Counted from the stretch's first letter, positions 47,430 to 61,080 are shown. The stretch: 64,000 nt of DNA from Heterobilharzia americana (GCA_944470555.2 OX104127.1:114232741-114296740), one strand, 5' to 3'. A program made the numbers and translations. The notes: generated by a model from the letters alone, not told the origin.

Positions 47430-48555
47430 TCACCAACAGTCCTCAACCACTGATTTCTGTCGTTTAGGGGACCCCAGCTAGGAAGTCTACATCTTCCCAC
47501 ACGGATCAGGCGAACACTCAGAGACTTCATCGACCACCACTTGTTCTGGCTACCCTGAACTCACTTCCAATATAATCCAAATTCTTCTAGAATGGCACGT
47601 CGAGGTAGGTGGTGGCTTGGCATGCGCAGTATATGTCCAAGCCATCTCAGTCGATTAACGTTCGCAACGTTCACAATCGATTTGCCCGTCTTGTCAAGCA
47701 TCCTTTTCCTGACCTCTACGCTGCTCACCAAACAGGAGCAATGCCATGAAAACACCTGTGCTCAAAACTCTGTAATCATTCAATACGTCTAGAAGACCCT
47801 AGATTTCGTCAACATCTTCCCCTTACAGGACAACCTCCTCTAAACACTTCGAGTTAAGCAGATAACCTCCAAGGAGTAGGTCAATCTAAGTGAAGTTGGA
47901 CAGTAAGCATACCTGGTAGACACCACTAGTTGTCATCAATTCAGAGGATAAAGGTCCATAAGCCCGCTTCTTCATGTCTGCGTGAATTCTAGTAGAGAGT
48001 TTTGATTAGCGTTATATACTTTCTTGGTACCTTCTACACAGTAGCATACTAACAAGCCACATGGCCGGCACAGTCAGATATCACTTTCAGGTTAAGAAAT
48101 ACGGCAAGCGTTGGCCACTGGATGGTAAAAATGCCTGTGTCCCAGAACCTGTTGGAGGGTAAAATATGATCGATGAATCCTCGTCCAGCTGTGTCTGAAA
48201 CCTGCCCGGTTCCCTTGAGTTTGCGATTCTCGAGCCCCCGTTAGGCATCAGATAACTGTGGTCCTTGGATTCTTGGATAAAATAGTGGTCAAACTAATTC
48301 TCCGATGATTGTCACTAGATTCTTCTGCCTTCTTACAGACTCGGATGATGAGTAAAGTACACCAGTCTGGCGGCACTAACTCTGATTTCCATTCACGGCC
48401 TGGTACCCCAGTTAATCCAGTCGAAAATTTGCTACCTCCATCCTTGGAAACGTGGGGCGGCAAACTGTCAGGTCCTGCTGCTTTTCATTGTTTTAGGTTC
48501 GATACCACTTTCTCAACTTCAACAAGATTTGGAGAACCGACATCTACGTCCTATA
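47430..48555 (-). pseudogene. RTE-type non-LTR retrotransposon, RT part with internal deletions
   Basis: At the 5' side (48463-48248, minus) stands a frame with KDGGSKFSTGL, WKSELVPPDW and DNHRRISLTTILSK, the first RT motifs of RTE/SR2-type elements (the known SxNYRPISLT-like block). At the 3' side (47755-47561) stands VNRLRWLGHILRMPSHHLP, the same C-terminal block as 13.62-14.58 kb. The text between is RT-like in broken frames and too short for the full palm, so internal deletions are likely. Confidence 0.8.
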
Positions 48556-49009
48556 ATTAAGTGAAAACCTGAGTATGTGCAATTACACAAAACAATTGCA
48601 CCAATTGAAACTGAATATCTTAACAATTCCACTTATTCTGCATTTAACTATGGTGAGAACGAGTATTTTATCTAGATTAAACAAGGGTAAACATACACAG
48701 AGTGGTCAACTGGTTGTGTCGACTTGGATGAAGTCTAAAAATATTGAGCATTTTACCGACTGAATACTTCAGAATATTGTGATTAATATGTTATTTGCTT
48801 GGCAACCGTTCATATAGCTAAAAATTCCCATTATGAAAAATGTAATACGACATGTAAGCGAACTATATTGTTTTCAATTAAATCTCATCAGGCTTCACTC
48901 TAATATACATAACTGTCAACATATTTGTAAAATACCAACCAAATCAACGTAATTTGTGGGAAAACAACAACAAGGAATACGGATTGTAAAAAGGTTAATA
49001 TGAGAGAAG

Positions 49010-50996
49010 GGGAAAATTTCCTACTGATCCAAATCGGTTTGTTCATAACTTTTCCAGTCTTAGATTAGATAAGCTTCAGCTAGAAGTTCTATCTCTAGGA
49101 CCCAAATTTAGTGATCATACACGGAAAATATGTGAACTTAATACTGACAAACAATGTGAAAGCTTGTTTTCATAAACATCTGGCCTAGTCGCATCTTCAG
49201 ATAATGAACTGATAAGGTTGAAAACCACGTTAGTCGACAGCTGCCAACATTACAAATGTGGTAAGGGTTCTACAAACAGCTTGTTGACAAAACAACATCG
49301 AGAAGCTTTTCAAAAGCTATGGAAGAATGAAAACCTAGTTATGAGTAAACTAGACAAGAGAGGAGGCATAGTGTCGTTAGACAAGAGCGATTACGTAGAC
49401 AAAATGAGTTCCCTCCCGAACGATCAAATCAAGTTCCAGAAGCTCACTGATTCTAGAGATGGGAATGCGAGAGCGGAAAGACAGTTGACTAACTATCTTA
49501 AGGAACCGAAGCAAACTGGTGTAATCTCACCAGCAGTGCATGGATCACTTCAGCACACAGGATGTAGCACACGACGGCTTTATGGTTTGCCTAAAATCCA
49601 CGAACCAAGACTTCCTTTTCGGCTAGTCTTAGATATGTGCAACTCACCATATCGTAAAATCGCAAAGTGATTAGTCCAGATTCTGGGGCTCCTTCACAAA
49701 GTAGTTGTAAAACATAGTGTGAGGGATGTTTTTGATTTCACCTCCAAGGTGACAGAGGTAAATGTGAGTGGAAAACGTATGACGCCGTTAGATGTGACTC
49801 CATCATTCACTAATGTACCGCTCACTGAGACAATTGATTTCATATGTCAACAACTGATAGAGAAAGAAATCAACATTGGGATTCCTTAGCTCAACCTTAA
49901 GGAATTACTTCTTAGATGTACACTGAATGTACACTTTATCTACAATAATGTATGTTAAAGAGAAGTAGGTGGAATCTCAGTAGGATCGCCATTAGGCCCA
50001 ATCCTTGCAGACTTTTTTCTGGCCAAACTAGAGAATCGACCATTGAAGGAAGACATCAACAAGCTAGATACGTATTGCAGATACATAGATGACACATTTG
50101 TTATAAGTGATCAGAATATAGGCCAGAACGAACTACTGAGAAAGTTTAACAGCATACATCCGTCACTTGCCTTCACTTGTGAGGAAGAACAGGACAGTAG
50201 GCTAAATTTTTTTGGTATTCTATTAAGAAGACAAGGAGATGGATCACTTCACACAAGCGTATACAGAAGAAACGAATTTGCATTTCAATGCACACACTTT
50301 CTTAGTTTCGCTCCAATACGATACAAAAGAAATTTAGTGAAATGCTTGACAGCTAGGGCAGGGAAAATCCGCTCAGATGACACTCTACAGAGTGAGTTAG
50401 AGTGGATTTCGAATTCAGTAGTGGAATTAGGTTATCCTCACAATTTTATAAAAAAGCATATGAATAGACCGGTGAAAAGACATGAAGCAGAAACCACTCA
50501 TAAAAACCACTATTCATAAAGCTACAATTTAATGGGGATATACTTAATGAAATTCTTTTCCACAGACTATCGAGAACCATTAAAAGAATGTTTTATGAAG
50601 GGATCCTCTGTCTATCGTTTTCTAGTCGAAGATTTGTTCCGTGTCAAACGAAGGATAAGTTGTTTAGTTTCGCCACTTCCATGTGTTTATACCAGTTTAA
50701 TTGCTCCTAGGCAACTTAACCAACGCATTGCTGAACACCTACCTTCGTGGCTGGGTAAAGTACAGGTTAAATCTACAAGAAGCTCTATTTTGTCGCATCT
50801 AGTTGACACTGATCACAGAGTAGACAAGCGAAAGCGTTCAAAGTGATTTACCGCATACTGCCGAACTTTTTCGATGGAGTTCGAGTCCACCTTTTACATA
50901 TAACTGAGGATATAGGAACTCGAATAAACAATCCAAAGCTCTGTATCTAGAAGAAATTTGTGCACCCTTTATCTCTGCCTTGGTCAGGGAGAACTT
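49010..50996 (+). pseudogene. Penelope-like element, near full-length RT, endonuclease core deleted
   Basis: N-terminal block LQLEVLSLGPKF (about 49080), SKLDKRGGIVSLDKSDYVDK, RRLYGLPKIHEPRLPFRLVL then DMCNSPYRKIAK (RT fingers), LDVTPSFTNVPL (motif A), GGISVGSPLGPILADFFLAK (motif B), CRYIDDTFVISDQ with YIDD at 50082-50093, LNFFGILLRRQGDG, PIRYKRNLVKCL and GYPHNFIKKHM (thumb). In the nuclease, CVYTSLI runs straight into APRQLNQRIAEHL, so the CG..YIGRT segment seen in the 16.8 kb copy is missing. C-terminal text resembling FVHPLSLAW ends near 50996. Stops and shifts throughout. Same lineage as 16.1 kb. Confidence 0.92.
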
Positions 50997-50999
50997 AAT

Positions 51000-53900
51000 G
51001 AATGACCTTACTTATGAATCTTAAAATGTACTTCTCCTTTTTATTTTATTTCATTTCGTCACCACTTTCACATTACTACTATATTCACATTCAACTCTTA
51101 TTTACTGACGGTCTTCAACCTCCAGTATCACACAACCTTATTGTCCTTTTTTGTTTTTCACTCTTTGACCTACATTGTCTGTCTACCTGTCGGAACACCT
51201 TTTTAAATTGTTGTGTCGTTATTAACATCCGTATTAACCTTTTTACAACTGTTCATATGTCTATGTTTCTTATCTGCTGACACAGCCATTCAGCAGCAGT
51301 ATCGAAAGATGTGAAATCGAGTCATTCATTACTCTTGTTAATACGTCACCTGAAGAGCGAAATTGACAGCTGTAAATTTGTTCGTTTTCTGTGATATTTT
51401 GTTCTTTTGTCCAACATTTCATGGTTATTCTTTTCTTTTATGAGCATGAGTCATATTCCTTTTGGGTTTATATTAATTTAATTATAATCTAGTGAATTTG
51501 ACTACAATTCCTAATATATCCCTTATTAATTTATCACCAGTCTTATTGTTTTTATTATTATTTCATCTACTTGTAATAGCAGTTTAATCAAATTTCAATT
51601 ACCCACTCCTTCATTAAATCTTCTCTGAATTTTAACGCAACTTTTTATTACTAAGTTGTTGTTATCATAACCATACTGATAAAGCATCTTATTACCGCCG
51701 TAAATTTTCGTTTTTATTTTTCAATTTTATCAATTAGTTTATCATCAGCACAATGACTTTTACATTCTCTTTGTGTTTGTTTAGGTCAGAAACCATTTTC
51801 AGTTTTTTATTTACGTATAAGAAGAGTGATATAAATGAGGAATGACTTGATCATGAATTATGCCACTAAATTCTCTTAAGCTTTTTTACATTGTATCAGG
51901 TAAACTCAGTTGGAAATGGCAACCGAACGGATATAGGTTTCAACACAGAATTACTTTCTGGAGTTTCATTAAATGACATAAATTTTTTTTGGACTAGAAC
52001 CTGACCTTCAAAACACCTTTGAAATCATAAAGGATGCTACATCTTATCTGAGGGTGACTGAATCACAACCATTTGATTGTATATCTTAGTTATGCCCTCA
52101 TCGACTAGACATTTTTCGAAGTTAAAAATGTATTCACCATGATTAACGGTTATGGCAGGAAAAAGCTCTGTTTCATAGTGCTGTCTAAAATAAATCTTTG
52201 TCTACTTTTCAGTTAGCAGCATTTAACTGCTTTTTTATTTCAATCTATATCCTATCTATAGTTTCAAAACGCTTCTTTTTGAAATCAGTGTTCAGTGAAG
52301 CCTGTTGACTACGTTTCATTCATTGATATGGTTTGGAGATCCTAGTGAAAATTGTTTAAACAACTAGAGTGAGCAGTTAATTTCCTGAGAGGTCTATGGC
52401 CTGTGTATACAAATTCATTCATCCAGTGAAAACGATGAATTTTGTACTTAACAGAGAAGTCACAATCGCCTATCCTTCAAATTTAGCAAACACCCTCTTA
52501 AAAGTACCTTATACTCAGTTATATTTTCTTATAAAGTCGAACTTTTTGAGACATATAAGCAAAATCATTCAGTGACTCAGAGGTGTAGAGTTTTAGGTAA
52601 GAGACGTAAGTCACTTCTTTAGATTGTAAACCTTTAGAGACTCAGTTGTCTGAGAAATGTTCTACGTATAACTAATCATTGTGTATTCCATCTCCCGATG
52701 TTAGATGAAGTAGTTTCAGTCCAAGAAAAGGATGAAGGCTGTCAGGTTAAAAAATGATATCAGTCAATGATGCTTCTGACTGTTGGTCTGAGACTGTGAA
52801 GAAATATAAACTTCCCGTATGGAGTCTGCATGACAACTAAAATCGGTAGTTGGAGACTACGGTCCATATGGATCAGAATCGATGTCAGTGGCCCACATCC
52901 ATTCATGTATTATTCTCATCTCAGTCGTATTACAGTATTATCGTATTGCTATATTATTTTCTCATTCTTTCTTGTTCTCTTTCCGACCTTTTATCACTTC
53001 TAACTTCCCTCTTCCATTTCATTTTTTCACGTCCTACTTTGTTGTGTTGATATGAGGTATGGTTTCTTGGTGCTACTGATTGGCTAAATGAAGACTCAGA
53101 GGAGGCAAAATTATGCGCTGAGAAACGTTTAGTGAAAAATTATGAATTTACTCAGCAGGTTACCAAAGAATTTAATAATTTTCAAGACGAAGTTTAAGAG
53201 TGAAGTTCTTTTTCTTTTAAATGCAGACTGAAATCACCAGTTTAACGTTCATATTTAAAAGAAGTTAGAATGAAATTTTTTTCCACTAACAGTACTCTTC
53301 CTGTGATTGAATAAACGAATCTTAGTTCAAAAAATCAGTTATTATGAGAACATGTCACAAATACTTACCATTGACCTTTGGAACTGGTTTCGGAGTTAAA
53401 TTTAAAATTAGGCTCATCGACGAAGGGAAGGCTGTAATTCAAGAAAATTTAATAAAATTCAGGGTAATTTAAGCAGTAACATCACTAGACTATAAGTGTT
53501 TTTTGGTGATATGACTCAATGTAAATGTCTTAAACTTTGGTATGAGATAAGTTAAAATATGCCTCTTCTTATTGTCATCCATACAATTCATGATACATGT
53601 ATGATAGTCTGGTTACTGACACCAGCGTATGGCCACTTTTCATGACCCTGTTGTGTTGAATACTTCTGTAGTATTCATTTTTAAAATTGTATTCATAATG
53701 CAGAACGTCATTTTATATCAAAGAGCATTTTTGAAGAATGATTGCAATGAAATGAGCATAATTGATAATGTGAACTTGTATCACACTTCTAGTTGACCTC
53801 CCACTGAAGTTAACTGAAAAAACAGCCAAATGCTTTGCCTTCTATTCAGAATTTGAAGCAGAAATTTAATGCAAAATCATACCTAACAGTTAAAAAAAAC

Positions 53901-55925
53901 AAATCTTTACGATTTCAGGTATTAATGGCGAAATCAAAAATGTAATATAAAATAGGAATGGCTTTCGAATGGGTTCAATGTAGTCATAAGTTAGTGAAAT
54001 GATTTTAATGACAAAACTGTTTCCGATGTGGATTTGGGTTTGAATGAAGAACAAATATTCAGAAAAATCTTTACGTTAGCAATTTTAAAGGTTTTATTAG
54101 GATATTAGGTTTTATAAAGATTTTACCAATGGGTCCGTGAAGAAAAGACTGGATGATATATGCAGTTGGCACTCACTACTGTAGGTGGTAAATGATTTTC
54201 AGCCAGTAGTATATATGGAATAAAGTCTTATTGAAATGATGCTCAAACCAGTGGTCATTTCAAGCAAACAAACAAACGAAACTAGTTCACCGCAGTTAAA
54301 TTTAGCATCTTAGCTACATAATCAGCTGTGAACATTCAGGGAGAATATAGTTGTTTGTTGTTGAGGATTCAGATTAGTCAACAAGGAGATTTTGGTTGAA
54401 TATTAGGAGTAAAATGGATGGAGAAGATTGATAGTTTTCTCTGATAGATGCGAATACCGTATCAATTTCTGAATTTTTAAACCTCGACTTATACGGTGAG
54501 CATTAATTCTGACATTATTGGAAACAATCTACAAATTACCAAAAAATACACCTCTCAGCATCAATTGATCACCAGAAATCATAGGATGCTGATTCCTTCT
54601 GATGATTAACCTGTGTTCAACTTTACTTAACAATGCTTTGTGGCAGAGGGGAGGGTCAGTACAGAGACTGTACAGTGTATACGCGAGTAAAGAACTACGT
54701 TGAAATTCATAAAAGCTGTTGTATTGATAGACGTACAAAGAAAGAGTCAGTGGTAGCTCCTTCTATCCACATAAGTTTTTATCACCATGCAGTTACTTTG
54801 GTTTGGTTTTAGATTGCAGATTCGCCTATGGCAATATACTTAACATTATTCAGCTTCATTTTCCTTACCTTGGTAACTGTATACACCTTTTTGCATATGT
54901 ATGTGTATAGTTTTATCTTTTATTTTGACTGCCTCATTTCTTCATCAATTACTTATTAACAACTAATCACACAGCCTAACGTTTTTCCAATTTTATCATG
55001 TAATTACGTAGCCTACCAGCTCTTGAACAGCCCCTTCTTTACACTTGTTTGTTGGTTGTCCCTCTCCCTCTCCACAGCTTTATAATTTTCTGTCTATTCA
55101 TGTATAAACTGCTACCGATTTTGACTAACATTTGTGATTACTAATCTTGAGTTTCCTCAACTGACTATCTTACTGTTAATCCTGGATTTCGAATTTTCAT
55201 TTATTCCTGTAAATTTAAAGTATTTTATGTCATTCCAACTGTCAACTGTTTGCAGCTGATGAAAAGTCACGAAATAAAATGAGCTCATTTTATTCTGCAA
55301 ATGTCTTTGTTCTTGTACTACTGAAATTATCTTTTTGCTCAACAGTTTTTCTGTATTACTCACTTACATTTTAAAAGGTAGTTGCATTTTTCTAATAATC
55401 TCTCCCAAGTTTCTCATCTATATAGCACCAGCACAGAAATATCATATCGTATTCAGTATACCTGCAGCTCAGTGGTTTACGGAGAAAACTATCAACCATT
55501 GTGTGACGCGTTTTATCCTCCTTCTACATATCGAGGTTTGGGGAGACAGGTAGTATGATTAGCCCTACTGTAATAGGTGTCTCACTGGCTACTGAACAGA
55601 TGTGCTTGGCGTGCCTGAGTGCATTACATTTCATTTAGATTATGCAGTATTCTAATGTATCAGGTAGGCTAACTTTCTACACCGGGATGGGGAAAATTGG
55701 AATCAGTTTTGAGTATGAACAGAAATTCAACAATTATCTTTCGGTAAATAGTAAGTGAACTAAGTGATTTATCAGTAGGATTCCAAGGGGTGGATTGAAA
55801 ATCCTTTTGATTGAAAAAATGAAGCAAAGATAGTATTTCAAGACGGGGGTGTTTTTCAAAAATATTAATTTTATCACAGCTGGTTTGGACATTGTCAATA
55901 CACTCAAAAATGACCAAAATCTTTA
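51000..55925. other. Long intron stretch, no recognised gene
   Basis: T-rich text continues from the PLE 3' end (51000-51800). The rest is AT-rich with only background ORFs, and I found no tRNA-like head, hammerhead boxes or RT motifs. Confidence 0.35.
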
Positions 55926-56099
55926 AAAAGATACAAAAATTACCATCAAAAAATTAGTGGAACTTGCAGTTCCACCAGAAGATCTACAAATAAACAAAGA
56001 TAACTCTCAAACATGCACCAACATTCGGACCGCTACCTGAAGTAGAGACGAAGAGATTGAAATCAGTAGTCATTATAATAATCAAGCCGAAAATTTGAA

Positions 56100-56720
56100 T
56101 TCATTAGGTTGACAGCACTTTCGTGGTTATGAGAACAAGTAAATTGGAAAGTACGCTCAGTCACATCAGCGAAGCCTTTGAAAGTATTCAGTTGATACGA
56201 AAAGAAGAAGGAAATCACGAAATCTTATTCTTAGATGTTCTTGTCAGCGGGATACATGCTGAAACCTTACAAATTCCAGTGTACATAGGGTTGACACGTG
56301 GACCAAATTTCAAAATATAACAATAAAAACTCAATATCTCATGAAAAGAGTTGTGTAGGAACACTATTCACACCATCCAGAAGTCGTTGCACCACTAAAC
56401 AGCTGCGACAGTCAGAAGCAAAGCTCTACTGCAAAGTGTTCAAAGTCAGTGACTATTCAACCAGCTGCATCAAGAAATGTTTATTAAAACAATACATATC
56501 ATGACAATTATCTTGCCCCACGGAACGAATCACTACCGTTTATCAATTATGTCTGATAAACTACTTCATCTATTTCGCATCAGCTGGCATACAAGCCCGC
56601 CAAATATTTGCAGAACACCTTATGCAAGCTAAATAATCCATTATCCAGAGAAGATGAGAAGAATAAAGTCTACAATATCAGTTGCAAGGACTGTTGACAT
56701 CACTGTATTATGTCATTAAA
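56100..56720 (+). pseudogene. Penelope-like element remnant, RT palm end and thumb
   Basis: Plus frames give STFVVMRTSKLESTLSHIS and EGNHEILFLDVLVSGIHAET (matching the FLDVL block after the catalytic box), then NSISHEKSCVGTLF and RQSEAKLYCKVFKVSDY followed by SCIKKCLLKQ. This order (FLDxLV, HKRSCV, Y/GYP..FI) is that of the PLE RT thumb and is closer to the 42.8 kb lineage than to the 16.1 kb one. The catalytic box itself and the nuclease are missing or unreadable. Confidence 0.72.
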
Positions 56721-56724
56721 CTAT

Positions 56725-57910
56725 TCATATATATATAGGTTTATATGTATATAGGTTTAGAATAGAAAAACAAGCAAACGCCTAGAAGACGAAATGTGAC
56801 TATACCATAAGAGAACAAGCTAGAGAAGTTGATCTCTTATGATGGGCACCGCAAAGATTGTGCATCTTTTGAAAGCAGTCATGTCTCTTTTCAGGGAGTT
56901 GATAATGTGGCTATTGAACTTTCATTGGTTTGTCAAATCACTCAAACATTTCTGAATGTGTAGACTTTTTAATCACAGCCAAAATTCCGTCTTGATATGA
57001 TTTCTGAATTCCTTCTGTTTCATTTTCCCTCATTTTTGTAATGCAACATACGCCACTGTTCAAAAAAAATTATTTCTGAAATATTCCAAGATCTTCAAAG
57101 CTTCATGTAAGTTAGGTAAGACAGTGAAATTGATTCATAAGGTATTAATTCACAATATTGCTTGTTATGTAATTTATCTAGTTCTCCATTGCACTGAGCA
57201 TTTACTCATCATTTATCTGCCTAAAATTCAACAAACTTTAAAACACTTACATTCTGAAATCTCATCAAAATCATTTTGTACAAATTTAATTGAATCCTCA
57301 GTCCCTTGACAGGAATGTATGTGAATTCTGTGGAAGAGAAAAAAATGGAAGATAGTCAGGAAATATAATAATGTTGTTTTCTACTGAAGAAACATTTAGT
57401 TAACTGTGTAAACATAAAGATTAGAAACTCTGAGGATATGTTTATGACAGAATAAGTCACTTACGGATATAGTTGTGTCATTTCTAGTCATGTTTATTTA
57501 TTTTACCCAGTATATGGTATCCATTTAACTAATATAGGTCAAATTTTAAACGTTCGGCCTATAGACTAAGAAATATATTAGCAACAAATTGAACAGATCG
57601 ACAGCTTTCATTTTGTAAGCAGTAATTAGTGATTGATAACTGCATTCCAATAAATTCATCTATCTGGATGATAAATTCTACCCTCTAAAAGAATAAAGCT
57701 CCTCCTCTGACTATAATTCACCGTGTAAAAAGTAAACAAACCTATATTGAAGATATGAGTTTGTTTTGTCAAACAGAAACTAAGTAGCAATGGAAATCAG
57801 ACGAATTTCAGTGCAGTAAACAGAGAAGTTAGATTGAACGAAAAGAAAACTCAGACGCTGGCAGGGATTATTAGGATGCATCTTTCAATCCTAGATCTCC
57901 AACCCCGAGG
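56725..57910. other. Intron sequence, no recognised gene
   Basis: AT-rich; nothing assignable. Confidence 0.35.
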
Positions 57911-57914
57911 AAAC

Positions 57915-58475
57915 AAATTTATTTTAATTATTATTTTCTTTTCCTTGGGTTCCTAGTGGAACATACGGCTTCAGTAGCACGCCTCCATTTCACTATGTTC
58001 TCTGCAGTCTTTTGAACCTCACCCCTCGACTGCCCACAAGCTTTCATTCCTTTCTCACTTGATCTTCTCCATGTCACCATCGGACGCCCAACTTGTCGTT
58101 TCCCCTTTGGATTACACCCAAGGGCTATGCCTGGCCGGGTGCGTGATGTCCCCAATCAACCTTCTCAGTGTACGCCAAATCCATCTCCACTTCCTTCTGC
58201 ATATTGTTGAGCGATGGGTTCTTGGTTGGTTTGTTGCCAGCCAGCCACAGTGTCTTTCTTGTTGTTTTTTCTTATTATTCTGGCCATCTGATCTTCAGTA
58301 TCGAATAGGCGTGGCTGGTATCTGTTGGTGAATGTCTGCAGTTTGTTGGAAATGCTTTTCGTGACGTGCCAAGTTTCTAAACCATATAGCAGCAATAACT
58401 TTACATTGGTGTTGAAAATCCGAATCTTGTTCTTTGGGCTGAGTGCAGTTGATCTCCAAAGTGATTTCGGATTAA
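57915..58475 (-). pseudogene. Non-LTR (RTE-like) retrotransposon 3' end
   Basis: Minus strand: KIRIFNTNVK-like text near 58420, MLLYGLETWHVTKSISNK, FDTEDQMARIIRKNNKKDT, VAGWQQTNQEPIAQQYAEGS and, after a frameshift, RRATEAVCSTRNPRKRK at the 3' end, then an AATAATTAAAATAAA tail. Third copy of the 29.8 and 39.4 kb family; strongly 5' truncated. Confidence 0.87.
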
Positions 58476-58479
58476 AATC

Positions 58480-59284
58480 CTAATCCAAGGCTACAGTCGA
58501 AGATATTACGACTGAGCTACATGTGCTCACCTTTGACCCGAAAAACTGAATGAGATGTTTTCAATAACCAATAGAAGATAACCAGTTTCATAGTGTCTAG
58601 TCCTAAGAGTCGATCGAATTCTGCTGAGACTTTGGTCCACGGCTTTCCACCTATTGTCTTCATTTACTTGATATTAACCAAAATTCACTATTCAGCTACA
58701 CTTTCCAAACCCAATAGACATATAACAAATGATGAGAAGAATTTTCTGCATCAACTTAGACCAGACAACAAGAAATCTGCACTCTTAAGGTAGTAGTGAA
58801 TATACGACTGCTAGGTTAAGATATTGGATTGCCAAGCCTTTTGTAACAGTGTTAACTAACGCCGAAGAATTGAATTTGTCAGTATCTGTTTAGTATAAGC
58901 GACAAAGGCGAAAGTCACAGCGAATTTTAACGTTTGTGTAATAAACCTCTCATATTTTTGGTATACATGCACAAACAAACACATTGGCAGTCTTTCAGAT
59001 AGAGACTTGCTCTTCAGTAGTTATGCATTTTAAACTCATAAGGTAATCAGAAATGTTTGCTTCACTGTCTCTGGCACGCAACAGTGAAGTTTACACTGAT
59101 TAGTCATTGGGGAGTAGCTACCTTCATGTTGTTTAATCCTGGGTGCTGATCAAATTGTGTCGATATTTCGAAAATGTGGTGATCAAGCTAGAAAGCTTAC
59201 CATCGTAATGCATTTTGATGGAAAATAGTTGGAGGCGATCTACAGTAAGTCCTGGACCTAGTTTTCGCACTTGTTTGTACTCAC
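58480..59284. other. Intron sequence, no recognised gene
   Basis: Between the RTE copy and the putative exon. The plus ORF 58593-58793 shows no family. Confidence 0.35.
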
Positions 59285-59423
59285 CTGCTACCTTGAGGGA
59301 GCTGACATCCCCTATGATATCCGAGTTTGCATCACGTGGTGTTGCTGTCAGTGATGTAACCAGTGGGGTATTAAGGAAGTCATTTCCTTCTTTCATGACT
59401 GGATCAGATACACTGACTGGCCG
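59285..59423 (-). CDS. Putative coding exon, 46 codons, most upstream block of the minus-strand gene
   Basis: 139 bases on the minus strand. The acceptor is TGCTCTCTAG (59433-59424) and the donor is GCAG|GTGAGTAC (59284), a near-consensus donor. It enters in phase 0 and leaves in phase 1. The peptide RPVSVSDPVMKEGNDFLNTP then TSLTATPRDANSD and VSSLKVA is polar and Ser/Thr/Pro-rich, like the 32466-31813 exon, whose entry phase it fits: G plus AA gives a Glu codon at the junction. The distance to that exon (26.8 kb) is large but usual for schistosome genes. No domain recognised. The ORF reads on past the donor, so the end rests on the splice site. Alternative: chance ORF with good splice-like ends. 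Confidence 0.55.
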
Positions 59424-61035
59424 CTAGAGAGCACCCAGAAGTTTACTTTGGGGGTAGGGAAATCCAAGTTTCCTTCAGAATTCGTAACTTCGACACAATT
59501 ATGAAGCAATTGAATTTACTATCGCGCTCATCGGTCAGATTAGGCACTTGTTTGACGGACTGCTATCAGTACTGTGGATTTCTCAGTTGCAAGAACTACC
59601 AACTATCTACATTTTCATTTCCTGAATGCAGTCACAAAACTTAAGTTATGTACAAACGTTTTGGAGATCTAGTTGAACATGTGCAGTTTTATGTATGTCT
59701 GAACCCGCCAGATGCATCTAAATAAATATAATTGGGACTCAAGGGTCATAAAATTAAGATCTAACTCCTTAACCACAACGAACTAAGCAAACCTAACATT
59801 TTCAATCAGATGAAACTGTGCTATCTTCTTACCTGATGTACCTTTCTTTTAGTTATCACAGATGAGTTTAGTACATTAGAGATTTTACCAAATATCTTTG
59901 GGATTAGCCCTTTATAAGTGGTAGTGAGAAAGTTGGGAACATGGGTTAAAAACGGAGCCCTTTTCTGCTTTTAAATGTCTCTTAGCGTTATCAGCGCTCA
60001 AATGCTTCACAATCAAACCTAGGATCATTTAATTGTTCTATAATAAATTAACCACGAAGTTGCAGACAGGTGAATTCTACGTATTTTCTGCCAACCAAAT
60101 GTAACTTCTAGTAATTTTCAGAAGAACCTGACTGAAAACTAGGTGAGAAGTTTAACTGTCTCTGAAAGTTGACTGCACAACATCCAGTGGAGTACAGATT
60201 AACGCTATCGACGAAAAGTACTAACTTTTGCTTTGAATCAATCAAAAATGTTTCTACACTTTATTTTGGGCAGGATACAACCCACAACTTGAACTGTCTT
60301 CTTTTTAGATTACTAATGCCTAAATTACAAAACTTCTTTTTGTATAAACGGTGTTTGTGTAAACTTTCTAAGAAGTCTTTCTCTTTCATTCAAAATCTCG
60401 TTTCTCAGAGTAGTAAAAAGTGACTTTATGAAGAATGTAGTTTTAAAAGTGCCCAATAATACTGCTATAGTAATCGTAAAAATAAATGTCCATTATATGG
60501 GTGATTGGGTTTTATTCTCAGTTTGGTGCATTCATCCAAATAAGGTCGATTCTTTGTATACACCCTTTATTTTATTTTTACACTTGAAAACAAGTTTGCG
60601 ATTTTCTTATTAGTCTATAATATCATCTGGTTTTAGGAAAATCATTTTAAATCATTCTCGGGTTCACAGCATATACCACCCCACGCCACCACCACATGGG
60701 GATGGTAATAAGAAAGATTGATGATAAATGATTTATGGCATGAAAATATGGTCAAATGCTCCAGTTTTTAGTTCAGCAACCTTTTTTTGTGATGATGTAA
60801 TTAGTGAAAGCATTAAGTAAGTAAGAGATATCTTAATCTTGAATCGGTACATCGAAATACACATGAATAACGATGGGTTAAATGAGAAAACTTAAGTGTC
60901 AACCAATCGTGCACTGTTTGCTGCACTTCATTGCACTAAAATCTGGTCGACTAAGTGCACCATATCCTGACACCTTTATACTGGACAAGGAGCATATCTG
61001 ATGAATACAAAAACAAGAAACAAGACGGAACAATA
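59424..61035. other. Sequence upstream of the first visible exon, no recognised gene
   Basis: Should hold intron or 5' parts of the minus-strand gene, but no further exon could be defended. Confidence 0.3.
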
Positions 61036-61039
61036 GTAT

Positions 61040-61080
61040 TGTAATGACGGATAGTGGCTAGCAGTGGAATTCAGGATGCT
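61040..61080 (-). mobile_element. Family 1 retroposon scrap
   Basis: GTGGCTAGCAGTGGAATTCA and GGATGC on the plus strand equal the post-cleavage start of family 1 tails, cut off inside the ribozyme. Confidence 0.65.

Noticed and set aside
59215..59427. Plus ORF over the minus-strand exon at 59.3 kb
   Set aside because: It is the antisense shadow of the exon; no splice signals on the plus strand.
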